From VFZP01 sp043755595 (lineage in GTDB: Bacteria; Acidobacteriota; Terriglobia; Bryobacterales; Bryobacteraceae): a stretch of 28,748 nucleotides of DNA. The stretch is from positions 1-28,748 of the forward strand of contig JAYUSQ010000008.1 of the NCBI GenBank assembly GCA_043755595.1, in the 5' to 3' direction. Within the stretch, counting starts at the first letter, position 1; every line of letters begins with the position of its first letter. Of the stretch, positions 6,400 to 14,543 are shown piece by piece. Both the position numbers and the translations under genes were made by a program. Under the pieces are notes generated by a model. It was not told where the DNA came from. It did not search any database and saw nothing but the letters and a program-made list of their open reading frames with translations.

Positions 6400-7707
6400 A
6401 TGGATCAATTTATCGTTGAAGGCGGAACGCCGTTACTCGGAGAGATTCCCACTAGCGGAGCCAAAAACTCCGCGTTGCCGGTGCTGGCCGCGTGTCTGTT
6501 GACCGATGAGCCCGTCATCTTACATCGCATTCCACCGGTGCGCGACATCGGGACGATGCAGAAGTTGCTGGTTCATACGGGCGCGCGGGTGGAAGTGCTG
6601 GCGGGCGGCACCGTCGTCGTGCAAGCGGGCGAGATCAACAAGCCTGAAGCTCCTTATGAAGTCGTCAAGACCATGCGCGCGTCGAGTTTGGTGTTGGGGC
6701 CGTTGGTCGCGCGTACGGGCCGTGCCCGGGTGTCGTTGCCCGGCGGATGCAACATTGGAACCCGGCCGATCAATCTGCATCTGGCGGGCCTTGAGTATCT
6801 GGGCGCGACGATCGATCAATCGCATGGCTATGTTGAGGCGAAAGCTCCGGCGGGCGGTTTGAAGGGCAACCATATCGTCTTTGAACGCATCACGGTGACC
6901 GGCACCGAGGATCTGATGATGGCGGCGGTGCTGGCCGACGGCGAGACCCTGATTGAGAATGCCGCGCGCGAGCCTGAAGTGGTGGATTTAGCGGAGTTGC
7001 TGACCAAGATGGGCGGGCGAATCGACGGCGCCGGCACGTCGCGGATTCGTATTCGAGGCGTGGCCCGGCTGCATGGGGCCGAGCATCGCATTATTCCCGA
7101 TCGCATCGAAGCGGGCACGTTTCTGATTGCCGGCGCGATCTCGGGCGGTGAAGTAGTGGTCAAGGATTGTGAACCGGCACATCTGGAAGCGCTCATCGGC
7201 AAACTGCGGCAGGCAGGCGTGACCATCACCGATGCCGGGCCGGGCGCGCTACGTGTGAAGGCCGCTGGTCACTTGCGCTCGGTCGATATTACGACAGAAG
7301 AACACCCGGGGTTTGCCACCGACCTGCAAGCGCAGTTTATGGCGCTGATGACGCAGGCCGAGGGGATTTCTTTCATCACCGAAAAGATTTTCGAGAACCG
7401 CTTCATGCACGTGCTGGAACTGGGACGCATGGGCGCTAACATTCGGATCGAAGGCAAGCAGGCGATTGTCGCGGGCCCGCGCCCATTGAGCGGTGCGCAG
7501 GTGATCTGCTCCGACCTGCGGGCCAGCGCCTCGCTTGTGCTGGCGGCGCTGGTGGCGCATGGCGAGACCATCGTCGACCGGGTTTATCATATGGACCGCG
7601 GCTACGAACGCTTTGAAGAGAAGTTGGCGGCGGTCGGTGCGCGCATTCGCCGGGTGACGGCGACCCGGGCTGCCGCCGAAGAACAAAATGTGGAGGCAAT
7701 GGCGTAA
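6400..7707 (+). CDS. murA: UDP-N-acetylglucosamine 1-carboxyvinyltransferase
   Basis: A 435-residue cytoplasmic enzyme that adds enolpyruvate from PEP to UDP-GlcNAc, the committed step of peptidoglycan synthesis. The EPSP-synthase-like double domain is complete: TSGAKNSALPVLAA (Lys22, Asn23) at the N-terminus, the active-site loop LPGGCNIGTRP with Cys117 (the residue fosfomycin alkylates), ERITVTGTEDLMMAAVLA, and the HPGFATDLQAQFMAL signature. An AAGGAACGG ribosome site precedes ATG 6400. It lies nine bases after murQ and its stop overlaps the rhodanese start by one base (TAATG). Cys at the active site rather than Asp predicts fosfomycin sensitivity. Confidence 0.97.
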   Translation: MDQFIVEGGTPLLGEIPTSGAKNSALPVLAACLLTDEPVILHRIPPVRDIGTMQKLLVHTGARVEVLAGGTVVVQAGEINKPEAPYEVVKTMRASSLVLGPLVARTGRARVSLPGGCNIGTRPINLHLAGLEYLGATIDQSHGYVEAKAPAGGLKGNHIVFERITVTGTEDLMMAAVLADGETLIENAAREPEVVDLAELLTKMGGRIDGAGTSRIRIRGVARLHGAEHRIIPDRIEAGTFLIAGAISGGEVVVKDCEPAHLEALIGKLRQAGVTITDAGPGALRVKAAGHLRSVDITTEEHPGFATDLQAQFMALMTQAEGISFITEKIFENRFMHVLELGRMGANIRIEGKQAIVAGPRPLSGAQVICSDLRASASLVLAALVAHGETIVDRVYHMDRGYERFEEKLAAVGARIRRVTATRAAAEEQNVEAMA

Positions 7708-8081
7708 TGGCTATGAAACATAATGAGGGGTTTTTGAAAGTGGTGAACGAGGCGAAGGCGCGCGTTCGCCAGATCGATATTGCCGCCTATCAGGTGATGA
7801 TGGCGTCGGGCGAAAAGCATCTACTGATCGACGTTCGCGAGGACAATGAATTCGCCGCCGGACACGCCGAGGGCGCGAAGCATCTGGGTAAGGGAATCAT
7901 TGAGCGCGATATCGAGGCCGAAGTGCCCGATCGCGACGCGACGCTGGTGCTGTATTGCGGCGGAGGCTTTCGTTCGGCTTTAGCTGCCGATGCTTTGCAG
8001 CAGATGGGCTACACGCGCGTGATCTCGCTGGATGGCGGATGGCGCGCCTGGAACGAGGTGGGTTTGCCCACCAGGAAATAA
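7707..8081 (+). CDS. Rhodanese-like domain protein
   Basis: A 124-residue single-domain rhodanese. LLIDVREDNEFAAGHAEGAKHL is the classic first motif. The active-site loop CGGGFRS holds the catalytic Cys84 that carries a persulfide, and ISLDGGWRAW is the C-terminal signature. No signal peptide is seen, so it acts in the cytoplasm, probably in sulfur transfer. Its ATG overlaps the murA stop (TAATG), so it is translated with murA. No link to peptidoglycan synthesis is known to me. It converges with the thioredoxin-like gene 22 bases away. Confidence 0.9.
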   Translation: MAMKHNEGFLKVVNEAKARVRQIDIAAYQVMMASGEKHLLIDVREDNEFAAGHAEGAKHLGKGIIERDIEAEVPDRDATLVLYCGGGFRSALAADALQQMGYTRVISLDGGWRAWNEVGLPTRK

Positions 8082-8103
8082 GCGCAGTTCACGTGGCTCG
8101 CTC

Positions 8104-9009
8104 TTAATTTATGAATTTGGCGACCAGGGGTTCAAGTTCGGCATACGGCATCTTGCCAGGATGATAGAGCCGCACAATGCCTGACCGATCCACCAGCACC
8201 AGAGTCGGTGAACTGGAAGAGCCGTACGCCTTGAAGTTTTCCTCGCTCAACGGCACGAACATCTGCAGCCCGCCGTAGAAGCTCCGCCGGATCTCCTCAA
8301 TGAAGCGGGTTTCGACATCGGGAGTTACGTCGTTGCCGCCAACGTAGCCGTAGCGTTGCGTGGCGCCGACGATCGTCAGGCCCTTGGGCCCGTATCGCTG
8401 TTGAAGGCGTATTAGAGATTCGCTCATCGACTTGCAGTCCGCGCACCAATGCGCCCAAAAGAAAAGCAACATCGGTTTGCCTTTGAGTTGTGCCCACGCC
8501 GGGATCGGACCGCCGATTGAAACCTTCGTCTCGAGAGCCGGAGCGGGTTTGCCTTCGAGACTCAGCAGGTGGAGGTTCTTTTGAATGCGCGTGCGTATAG
8601 AGGTGGAATACCACGTCTTCAATTCGGCGTTGAGCAGTGCGATCGCTTCGCTCAATTGTCCGCGTCCAGCCAGCGTGTGGCCCATCACTTCGATCGAAGC
8701 GCCGAGGGCCGTCGGCAAGTCCGGTTCGGCGTCGAGCTTGCGCTTCTTAAGCTGTTGGTCGACCAGTTTCCGGGTAGCGGTGGCGTAGCGCTCGGCGTCA
8801 TCCCATCGCTTGGCCGTCTGCGCGCCGCGTCCGAGCCACGACAACGCGAGAATCGACGTGGGTGTTTCCCCTTGAGACTTCCTGACCGCCGCGATCATTC
8901 GTTCGCCATCGGCGAAGTTGTTCTGCGCGATCGCCGAGCGTACGTCCTGCACAAGGTCGGCTTGGAGCAGCGAAGCGCCTGCCAATAGAAGAGTGAAGTA
9001 AATTCGCAT
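8104..9009 (-). CDS. Exported thioredoxin-like (TlpA/redoxin) protein with helical N-terminal domain
   Basis: A 301-residue product starting with a signal peptide (MRIYFTLLLAGASLLQA). Residues 20-150 look like TPR-type helical repeats (RSAIAQNNFADGERMI, AKRWDDAERYATATRKL, GRGQLSEAIALLNAEL). Residues 155-301 form a thioredoxin fold with the redox motif WCADC (Cys189, Cys192), FFWAHW before it and the cis-Pro loop SSSPTLVLVD after it. It probably reduces or isomerises disulfides outside the cytoplasm. The frame runs further upstream, but ATG 9009 was chosen because it gives the signal peptide and leaves only five bases to the preceding gene's stop, an operon spacing. Confidence 0.85.
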   Translation of the reverse strand: MRIYFTLLLAGASLLQADLVQDVRSAIAQNNFADGERMIAAVRKSQGETPTSILALSWLGRGAQTAKRWDDAERYATATRKLVDQQLKKRKLDAEPDLPTALGASIEVMGHTLAGRGQLSEAIALLNAELKTWYSTSIRTRIQKNLHLLSLEGKPAPALETKVSIGGPIPAWAQLKGKPMLLFFWAHWCADCKSMSESLIRLQQRYGPKGLTIVGATQRYGYVGGNDVTPDVETRFIEEIRRSFYGGLQMFVPLSEENFKAYGSSSSPTLVLVDRSGIVRLYHPGKMPYAELEPLVAKFIN

Positions 9010-9014
9010 AAGCC

Positions 9015-10061
9015 TCAAATATCGAGAAGTTTGTGGGTGTAGTGGATGCTGGCTTCCAGATCCTCGCGCTCTTGCGCGGCTGCGTCCACGGGTTTGGGCG
9101 GCGCCGCCGATGGCTTGCCGGTTTCGGCAATCGCCAGGAAGCGGTTGAAATTCCAGGCGGGCACATTGCGGTAGCCCTCCCAGAAATCTGCGCTCTGGAA
9201 AGCGAATACGCGTGGCGGAATAACGATTATCTCCATCGACAGCGCTTTGCCGGGGCACTTTTCGGCGTACTTGCGTATGAAGCCGTCGATGTTCACGTTG
9301 CCTTCGCCCATCCGCACCCAACGCATGGCGGCGCCTTCGGGAACGCGCCAGACTATGGAGTCGCGCACATGGCTAGTCAGGACATAAGGCGCCAGCGCTT
9401 CGAGCGTCACGTGGGGATCTTCCAATGCCCAGAGCGGATTGCCCGTGTCGATCACCGCGCCCACGAAATCCGGCCCAGCCGCCTCGATCACTGTTTTCAA
9501 TTCGCGGCCCTGCATGTCGCCGGCGTGGTTCTCGACAGCGATTTTGATGCCGGTGTCAACCGCGCGCGACTTGACGGCGCGCAACACCTTGGCGGTGTTC
9601 TCCATGTTTTCTTCGATGGTGGGCGAGCCGGGCTTGCCGTTGCCGCGGTCCGCCATAGTGCCGAGGAAACAGCGCACAATCTTCGACCCCACCAGCTTGG
9701 CGGAGTCGATCATTTTCTCAAGCTGCCGTTCGGCCGTCCCGGATTTCGGGTCGAACGCCTTCGACGTAGGGCAGATCGAACGCATCCCCAACTCGATCTC
9801 GATGCCAAGTGAATCGGCATGGGCGCGCACCTTTTTCAAGTGCTCCGGTTCGAGGTTGTTCATGAACCGGATCTCGGAAAAATGGACCACCTTGGCCTTC
9901 CACTTGGCGCAGTAGTCGAGGTGCTGAAACGGGGTCCATCCCGAGGAGCGAATGCTAAAGAGGTCGATGCCGAACCGGATGTTCGGGGCTTCGGAAGCGG
10001 ATTGCGCCATGGATGCTGCTACTCCCGACACAGCCGCAAAGCCGCGTCTTGTGATCTTCAT
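9015..10061 (-). CDS. Tat-exported sugar phosphate isomerase/epimerase-like TIM barrel
   Basis: A 348-residue product. The N-terminus MKITRRGFAAVSGVAASM has a twin-arginine motif (RRGF) and a short hydrophobic stretch, so it is probably sent to the periplasm folded. The rest is a xylose-isomerase-like TIM barrel: FGIDLFSIRSSG, VVHFSEIRFMNN, KIAVENHAGDMQ (Glu metal ligand), VGAVIDTGNPLW (Asp), VLTSHVRDS (His), WVRMGEGNVNIDGF and ALSMEIIV. The substrate is unknown. A TACAAT box seven bases before the ATG suggests its own, leaderless transcript. The thioredoxin-like gene follows after five bases. Confidence 0.85.
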   Translation of the reverse strand: MKITRRGFAAVSGVAASMAQSASEAPNIRFGIDLFSIRSSGWTPFQHLDYCAKWKAKVVHFSEIRFMNNLEPEHLKKVRAHADSLGIEIELGMRSICPTSKAFDPKSGTAERQLEKMIDSAKLVGSKIVRCFLGTMADRGNGKPGSPTIEENMENTAKVLRAVKSRAVDTGIKIAVENHAGDMQGRELKTVIEAAGPDFVGAVIDTGNPLWALEDPHVTLEALAPYVLTSHVRDSIVWRVPEGAAMRWVRMGEGNVNIDGFIRKYAEKCPGKALSMEIIVIPPRVFAFQSADFWEGYRNVPAWNFNRFLAIAETGKPSAAPPKPVDAAAQEREDLEASIHYTHKLLDI

Positions 10062-10068
10062 ATTAGGG

Positions 10069-10074
10069 ATTGTA
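10069..10074 (-). promoter_or_regulatory. -10 box (TACAAT) for a leaderless start
   Basis: TACAAT on the minus strand ends 7 bases before ATG 10061, so transcription would begin at or next to the start codon. Confidence 0.5.
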
Positions 10075-10080
10075 GCCCCT

Positions 10081-11328
10081 TCAGCCGCGCAACGCGCTGG
10101 AGACCGCCTGGATCCGGGCGGCGGTGATCTCGCCTTGCACGCGGCAGTTCCAGCGGCCGCCGGTCCATTGTCCGGGATGAGAAAGCACGGTCAGCACGCC
10201 GGCGTCGAAACTTAGAGTTGAGCCGAAATGGCGTGCCACGGCGGCGTGGAGTTTGGCCGATTCGACCGAGGCGAGCGGTGGCGCGATCAGTGTGACCGGA
10301 CGGCCTCGGGATTTGAGCCAGTGCTGGCAGAAAAAACTGGCGCGGACATCCGCATCTTCCGGCAGCACAATTTCGAAATCGAAGAGCCGTCCGTGGCCAG
10401 CGGCGCTGCGCTCCCGGCGCACGGCGTCAAACAGCTTCTCGGCAGCGCTGAGCTGACGGCAGAACCGTGCATGCAGGGCGGTGATTTCCTGAGGCTCGAA
10501 CTGATACAGCTCTTCCCCGACCGGAAATCGGCGGGCTAACAACTCAAACGCGAGCTCAAGCGAATCGGCGGGCGGCGCAACTGCAGCGCACGAAGCAAGA
10601 TCAGCCCGGAAACGGGTGAAGTTGGCGCGCTCGCGAATGAGGTCGTCGAGATCGGGCGCCTCCAGGGCAACCGGGTCGGCTTCAAGATTGTACCCGTCGC
10701 GCCAACCGGCGCGAATCGCACTCCACATGGCGGCGTCGAGAGTAGCTGCGGGTTGACCGGGTGCGGCTGCTATCGACGCGGTGTTGACGCCTGTGGCGCG
10801 TTGCACAGCACGGAACCCCTCGAAGGCCGCTGCCAGCTCTCGTTCGGGCGCGAGTGAGACTACGGTGATCGCTGGAGCGCTGGCTTGTGGGCGAGGCAGG
10901 AAGGCGCGGTCGACCTTGGTGACGAACGTTTCGATGGCGTCTGAATCACGAGGCCCGAAGGGCGCGGCGTTGACTATCACTTCGCGGCTTCCAGCACCGG
11001 GCCGCATCCGGCCGATCAGGGCTGACTTCGCAAAAAGGCCGCTGGAAGCGGCGCTGGCCAGCGCGATGCGAAGCAGCAGAGGAATCGGGGGATGGGCGGG
11101 CGACACCGCATCCACGGCGAGAAAAAAACTGGCCTGGTGAACGGGGTCGCGTTGCAAAGACCCCCAATAGGGCCGAACTGAAGTCAGATTTATCCCGGCC
11201 GCGCGCGATACCAGCCGATTGCGAAGGCTATCTTGCAGTGTGCGATTCTCGACGACCTGAAAAACCATGTCCGCCAGTTGCGCCGCTTCGCTCGCTTTAA
11301 CCGGCACGTCAAATGGAGAAGGAGTCAT
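10081..11328 (-). CDS. Protein of unknown function (415 residues)
   Basis: I do not recognise this protein. It is 415 residues, rich in Ala and Arg, without a signal peptide or membrane span. Visible blocks are PLLLRIALASAASSGLF, REVIVNAAPFGPRDSDAIETFV, an Ala-rich middle, a basic helical region LHARFCRQLSAAEKLFDAVRRERS and the sequence RLFDFEIVLPEDADVRASFFCQHWLKSRG followed by TLIAPPL. The last block faintly recalls tagaturonate epimerase-type sugar enzymes, but the resemblance is too weak to name it. It starts seven bases after the galU stop, so it is in one operon with galU, and the sequence GGAGAAGGAG before ATG 11328 is a strong ribosome site. A role in nucleotide-sugar or polysaccharide metabolism is only suggested by that context. 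Confidence 0.75.
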   Translation of the reverse strand: MTPSPFDVPVKASEAAQLADMVFQVVENRTLQDSLRNRLVSRAAGINLTSVRPYWGSLQRDPVHQASFFLAVDAVSPAHPPIPLLLRIALASAASSGLFAKSALIGRMRPGAGSREVIVNAAPFGPRDSDAIETFVTKVDRAFLPRPQASAPAITVVSLAPERELAAAFEGFRAVQRATGVNTASIAAAPGQPAATLDAAMWSAIRAGWRDGYNLEADPVALEAPDLDDLIRERANFTRFRADLASCAAVAPPADSLELAFELLARRFPVGEELYQFEPQEITALHARFCRQLSAAEKLFDAVRRERSAAGHGRLFDFEIVLPEDADVRASFFCQHWLKSRGRPVTLIAPPLASVESAKLHAAVARHFGSTLSFDAGVLTVLSHPGQWTGGRWNCRVQGEITAARIQAVSSALRG

Positions 11329-11335
11329 TGCATCG

Positions 11336-12220
11336 TCAAAGCTTCAGCGACATCAGATACTGTCGAAATGGGCCGCCGAGGTCGGGGCGCCGCAAGGCGA
11401 ACTCTACGGTGGCCTGCAGGAAGCCAAGCTTGTCGCCGGCATCGAACCGCTTGCCTTCGAAACGGTAGCCATAGACCGGGCGGCTGCGCAGAAGATGCTT
11501 GAGGCCGTCGGTGAGCTGAATCTCACCGCCCGCGCCTGGCTCGATCGCTTCCAGTGAATGGAAAATTTCCGGCACCAGAATATAGCGGCCGATGATCGCG
11601 AGATTCGACGGCGCGTCTTCGGCCTTCGGTTTCTCCACCATGCTGCGAATGCGATAGAGCCGGTCCCGGGCGCCGTGGTGATCGACTGGATCGGCGTCGA
11701 CTACGCCGTAGGCGGAGATCTGTTCGCGCGGCACTTCCATCAACGCAACCACGGTTGCGCCGAAGAACTCATGGATATCGAGTAACTGGCGCAAGCACGG
11801 AGTATCTCCGTCGATCACGTCGTCGGAGAGCACTACGGCGAAGGCTTCGTTGTTCACCAATTCCTTGGCCCGCAGCACGGCGTGCCCGAGTCCTAAAGCT
11901 TCTTTTTGGCGCACGTAAGAAACGTCGATCATGTCTGAGATCGACCGCACCTGCCGCAGTAGTTCCGTCTTCTTCTTTCGTTCCAGCAGATCTTCGAGCT
12001 CAAAGCTGACGTCGAAATGATCTTCAATGGCGGTCTTACCGCGCCCGGTAATGATGATGATGTTCGATAGCCCGGATTGAATCGCTTCCTCCACGCCGTA
12101 CTGAATCAACGGCTTGTCGACTAGCGGAAGCATCTCTTTGGGCTGGGCTTTGGTGGCCGGCAAAAATCGCGTGCCGAGGCCAGCGGCTGGGAACACCGCT
12201 TTGCGTACCTTGGAAACCAT
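11336..12220 (-). CDS. galU: UTP-glucose-1-phosphate uridylyltransferase
   Basis: A 294-residue cytoplasmic nucleotidyltransferase making UDP-glucose from UTP and glucose-1-phosphate for polysaccharide synthesis. The N-terminus holds the nucleotide-binding signature FPAAGLGTRFLPATKAQPKEM and VDKPLIQYGVEEA; further motifs are IIITGRGKTAIEDHFD, LGLGHAVLRAK, VVLSDDVI, MVEKPK, GRYILVPEIF, GGEIQLTDGL and GKRFDAGDKLGF. Length and motifs fit GalU. A TATACT box eight bases before the ATG, with a GAGAGGAC stretch between, suggests a very short or absent leader. It diverges from the TPR gene with 43 bases between starts. Confidence 0.95.
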   Translation of the reverse strand: MVSKVRKAVFPAAGLGTRFLPATKAQPKEMLPLVDKPLIQYGVEEAIQSGLSNIIIITGRGKTAIEDHFDVSFELEDLLERKKKTELLRQVRSISDMIDVSYVRQKEALGLGHAVLRAKELVNNEAFAVVLSDDVIDGDTPCLRQLLDIHEFFGATVVALMEVPREQISAYGVVDADPVDHHGARDRLYRIRSMVEKPKAEDAPSNLAIIGRYILVPEIFHSLEAIEPGAGGEIQLTDGLKHLLRSRPVYGYRFEGKRFDAGDKLGFLQATVEFALRRPDLGGPFRQYLMSLKL

Positions 12221-12228
12221 GTCCTCTC

Positions 12229-12234
12229 AGTATA
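12229..12234 (-). promoter_or_regulatory. -10 box (TATACT) of galU
   Basis: TATACT on the minus strand lies 8 bases before ATG 12220. It is back to back with the TACAAT of the divergent TPR gene, so the two promoters overlap in about 45 bases. Confidence 0.5.
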
Positions 12235-12246
12235 TGAGAACGCGGC

Positions 12247-12252
12247 TACAAT
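12247..12252 (+). promoter_or_regulatory. -10 box (TACAAT) of the TPR gene
   Basis: TACAAT ends 11 bases before ATG 12264, allowing at most a few leader bases. No ribosome site is seen. Its presence supports ATG 12264 over the in-frame ATGs at 12219 and 12234. Confidence 0.45.
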
Positions 12253-12263
12253 CTAAAGATTGG

Positions 12264-12752
12264 ATGAACATCGACGATTCGCGCCATGAGTTGGCTCTTG
12301 AGTTGTTCCAGCAAGCCTATGTTCTGCAGATGCAAGGCGATCTGGAGACAGCCGTCGATTTGTACAAGCGTTCGATCGAGCTCTATCCAACTGCCGAAGC
12401 CTTCACGTTTCTCGGCTGGACTTACAACCAGCAGGGCCGGCCGGACGACGCGATCGTCCAGTGCAAAAATGCCATTCTGATTGACCCGGGTTTCGGCAAT
12501 CCTTATAACGACATCGGCGCCTATCTGATTCACCAAGGCAAAAACGACGAGGCGATTCCCTGGCTGGAGAAGGCTACGGCCAGCAGCAGGTACGACGCTT
12601 ATCATTACCCTTGGTACAATCTCGGCCGCGCTTACGCCGCGCTGGAAATGTTCAAGCGCGCGCGCGAGTGCTTTGAAAAGTCGCTGGAAATTGAGCCGAG
12701 ATACACCGCGGCGGCCGAAGCGTTGAAGCGGATCCGGGCCGCGGTGCAGTGA
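12264..12752 (+). CDS. Tetratricopeptide repeat protein
   Basis: A 162-residue cytoplasmic protein made almost wholly of TPR units. At least four are visible: ELFQQAYVLQMQGDLETAVDLYKRSIELYP, EAFTFLGWTYNQQGRPDDAIVQCKNAILIDP, PYNDIGAYLIHQGKNDEAIPWLEKA and WYNLGRAYAALEMFKRARECFEKSLEIEP. TPRs bind partner proteins; the partner is unknown. In-frame ATGs exist at 12219 and 12234, but a TACAAT box at 12247-12252 lies downstream of both, so ATG 12264 was chosen. Its stop overlaps the glycosyltransferase start as GTGA, so the two are coupled. Confidence 0.85.
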   Translation: MNIDDSRHELALELFQQAYVLQMQGDLETAVDLYKRSIELYPTAEAFTFLGWTYNQQGRPDDAIVQCKNAILIDPGFGNPYNDIGAYLIHQGKNDEAIPWLEKATASSRYDAYHYPWYNLGRAYAALEMFKRARECFEKSLEIEPRYTAAAEALKRIRAAVQ

Positions 12753-14203
12753 ACGGCGGCGGACGGCGGCGGCAGACGGGAGCCCTGGCTCTGGCGTTGG
12801 TTTTTTTTGCCACAGCCGCTTATCAAATCGATCGTCCGGGTTTGCATGCCGACGAAACGTTGTTCGCACAGGGCGTCTGGGAGCGGGGCGCGGTGGAGTT
12901 CTTCACTCGCGTCTTCGGCTGGCGCGTTCCGCTAATGCAGATGCCGTATCTGGGCGCGCTCAAGTCGATCCTATACCAACCGATTTTCGCGCTCGCCGGA
13001 GTTTCAGCGGCAGCGGTGCGGTTGCCTATGCTGCTGGCCGGCGCGGTCACCGTGGCGCTGACATTTTTTCTTTTGTGGCGGTTGGCGGGAGAACGCCCGG
13101 CGTGGATCGGCGGCGGCTTGCTGGCAGTCGACCCTACTTTCCTCTTCACCACGAGATGCGATTGGGGGCCCGTGGCGTTGGAGCGGCTCTTAGCCGTGGG
13201 AGGCGTACTGTTGTTCTCACAGGGACGTTTTTCCTGCGGCGCACTGCTGTTTGGCCTGACGCTTTGGAATAAGACGACGTTCGTGTGGACCTTGTTCGGA
13301 CTGACCGCGGGGTTGCTGTTGTGCTATCCGGTGAAGCTGCGGATCACATGGCTGAGGTTTGTCTTGGCGCTCCTGTGTTTCGCGGCCGGCGCCTACCCGT
13401 GGCTTCGTTATAACGTGCGCTCGCAGGGCGGCACTGTGCAAGCGACGGCGCGTTTTGACTCGTCGGATCTGGCAGGCAAGGCGAGAGTGCTCCGGTATTC
13501 GCTCGAAGGCTCGGCGCTATACGGCTATCTGATGCGCGACGACGGCAAAGCCAGCCCGTGGCCGCGTACGAATATTACTCCGTGGCTCCTGCTGGCGGGC
13601 GTCGTGGCGGCCGCGGCGTGCCGTGATCGGCTAGCGCTCTTCTTTGCCCTGGTGACGGCGGTCGCGTGGCTGGCCATGGCGCTAACCAAAGATGCCGGCG
13701 GATCGTCCCATCACGCCGTCCTGTTATGGCCTTGGCCTCATTGCGTGATCGCGCTGGCGGCCGCCCGTTGGCGGGTGTTCACTATAGCCGCCGTATTCGG
13801 AATGTTGATGAGTGCAGGCGTGGTAGTGCGCCATTACTCTTTGATCGACAGACTGGGTTCAGATACGCCTTGGTCTGAAGCGATCTATCCGTTGACGGTG
13901 CGTGTCCAGCAGGAACGGCCCGCCGGGGTCTTCCTTACGGATTGGGGAATCGGTGAGCAATTGTTACTTTCCTCCCGCGGGCAAATGCCCTTGGAGAGCG
14001 CCATCTTCCGCGAAATGCCGCCGGCCGATTTCGCGGCCAGACGAGCGTGGATTTTTGTAGGGCACGTGGATTCGCGCGAGGCTCTGAAGGGCGCGAACGA
14101 ACCTTGGAGACAGGTGCCTGGTTTCCGGCGAGTTGGTATCGCGACGATTCGAGACCGCCAGGGCGTTGAGGTTTTTGAACTGTTCAAGTTCGAGGCGAAT
14201 TGA
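12749..14203 (+). CDS. Membrane glycosyltransferase, GT-C fold (ArnT/PMT-like)
   Basis: A 484-residue integral membrane protein with around ten hydrophobic spans. After the first span comes the loop motif RPGLHADETLFAQG, whose Asp-Glu pair occupies the place of the catalytic acid of GT-C enzymes that use polyprenyl-phosphate sugars. Further signature-like parts are LFTTRCDWGPVALERL and LTLWNKTTFVW. A soluble C-terminal part starts near residue 385. It likely moves a sugar from a lipid carrier onto a lipid or protein on the outer face of the membrane; donor and acceptor are unknown. GTG 12749 overlaps the TPR stop (GTGA). A TPR partner suits a protein-glycosylation or envelope role. Confidence 0.8.
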   Translation: MNGGGRRRQTGALALALVFFATAAYQIDRPGLHADETLFAQGVWERGAVEFFTRVFGWRVPLMQMPYLGALKSILYQPIFALAGVSAAAVRLPMLLAGAVTVALTFFLLWRLAGERPAWIGGGLLAVDPTFLFTTRCDWGPVALERLLAVGGVLLFSQGRFSCGALLFGLTLWNKTTFVWTLFGLTAGLLLCYPVKLRITWLRFVLALLCFAAGAYPWLRYNVRSQGGTVQATARFDSSDLAGKARVLRYSLEGSALYGYLMRDDGKASPWPRTNITPWLLLAGVVAAAACRDRLALFFALVTAVAWLAMALTKDAGGSSHHAVLLWPWPHCVIALAAARWRVFTIAAVFGMLMSAGVVVRHYSLIDRLGSDTPWSEAIYPLTVRVQQERPAGVFLTDWGIGEQLLLSSRGQMPLESAIFREMPPADFAARRAWIFVGHVDSREALKGANEPWRQVPGFRRVGIATIRDRQGVEVFELFKFEAN

Positions 14204-14219
14204 TTGTCCTTCGCGTTGC

Positions 14220-14543
14220 CTACGCAGTCTTCAAACGCTTCGACGGCAGGAAACGAATCTCCACGCGCTTGTCGAGCGCCTCCGCTATGCGTTTGAGCAT
14301 TGAAAGCGAGTGGCCTTCGTAGTCGGCATCCTCAAGACGGCAAATAGCGGACTTTAAAGTGCCCACCCGCTTCGCGAGTTCCTGCTGCGTAAGCCCGGCC
14401 TCGGTGCGGAGATCGAAAATCTTCCGCGCGATGTCGGCGTTGATGACCTCTACTTCATACGCTTCCTCGCGCTGCGGGTCGCCCGCAATGAAACGGTTAT
14501 ATAGAAACTGCGAGGCTGAAGAGTGGAATTGTTTTCGTGCCAC
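14220..14543 (-). CDS. higA: HigA-type antitoxin, XRE helix-turn-helix
   Basis: A 107-residue protein. The N-terminal part (residues 12-36, QFLYNRFIAGDPQREEAYEVE) is the typical leader of the RelE/HigB-linked antitoxins. Residues 37-95 form an XRE helix-turn-helix: ARKIFDLRTEAGLTQQELAKRVG, LKSAICRLEDADYEGHSLSMLKRIAEAL. It would bind and neutralise the toxin encoded just upstream and repress the operon. GTG 14543 was chosen as start; it gives the usual length and lies nine bases after the stop the toxin would have without its frameshift. As sequenced, the toxin frame runs 47 bases into this gene. Confidence 0.85.
   Translation of the reverse strand: MARKQFHSSASQFLYNRFIAGDPQREEAYEVEVINADIARKIFDLRTEAGLTQQELAKRVGTLKSAICRLEDADYEGHSLSMLKRIAEALDKRVEIRFLPSKRLKTA

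Noticed and set aside
8104..9321. 405-residue form of the thioredoxin-like protein
   Set aside because: The extra 104 residues lie antisense-free but inside the preceding TIM-barrel gene in another frame and push the signal peptide inside the protein.
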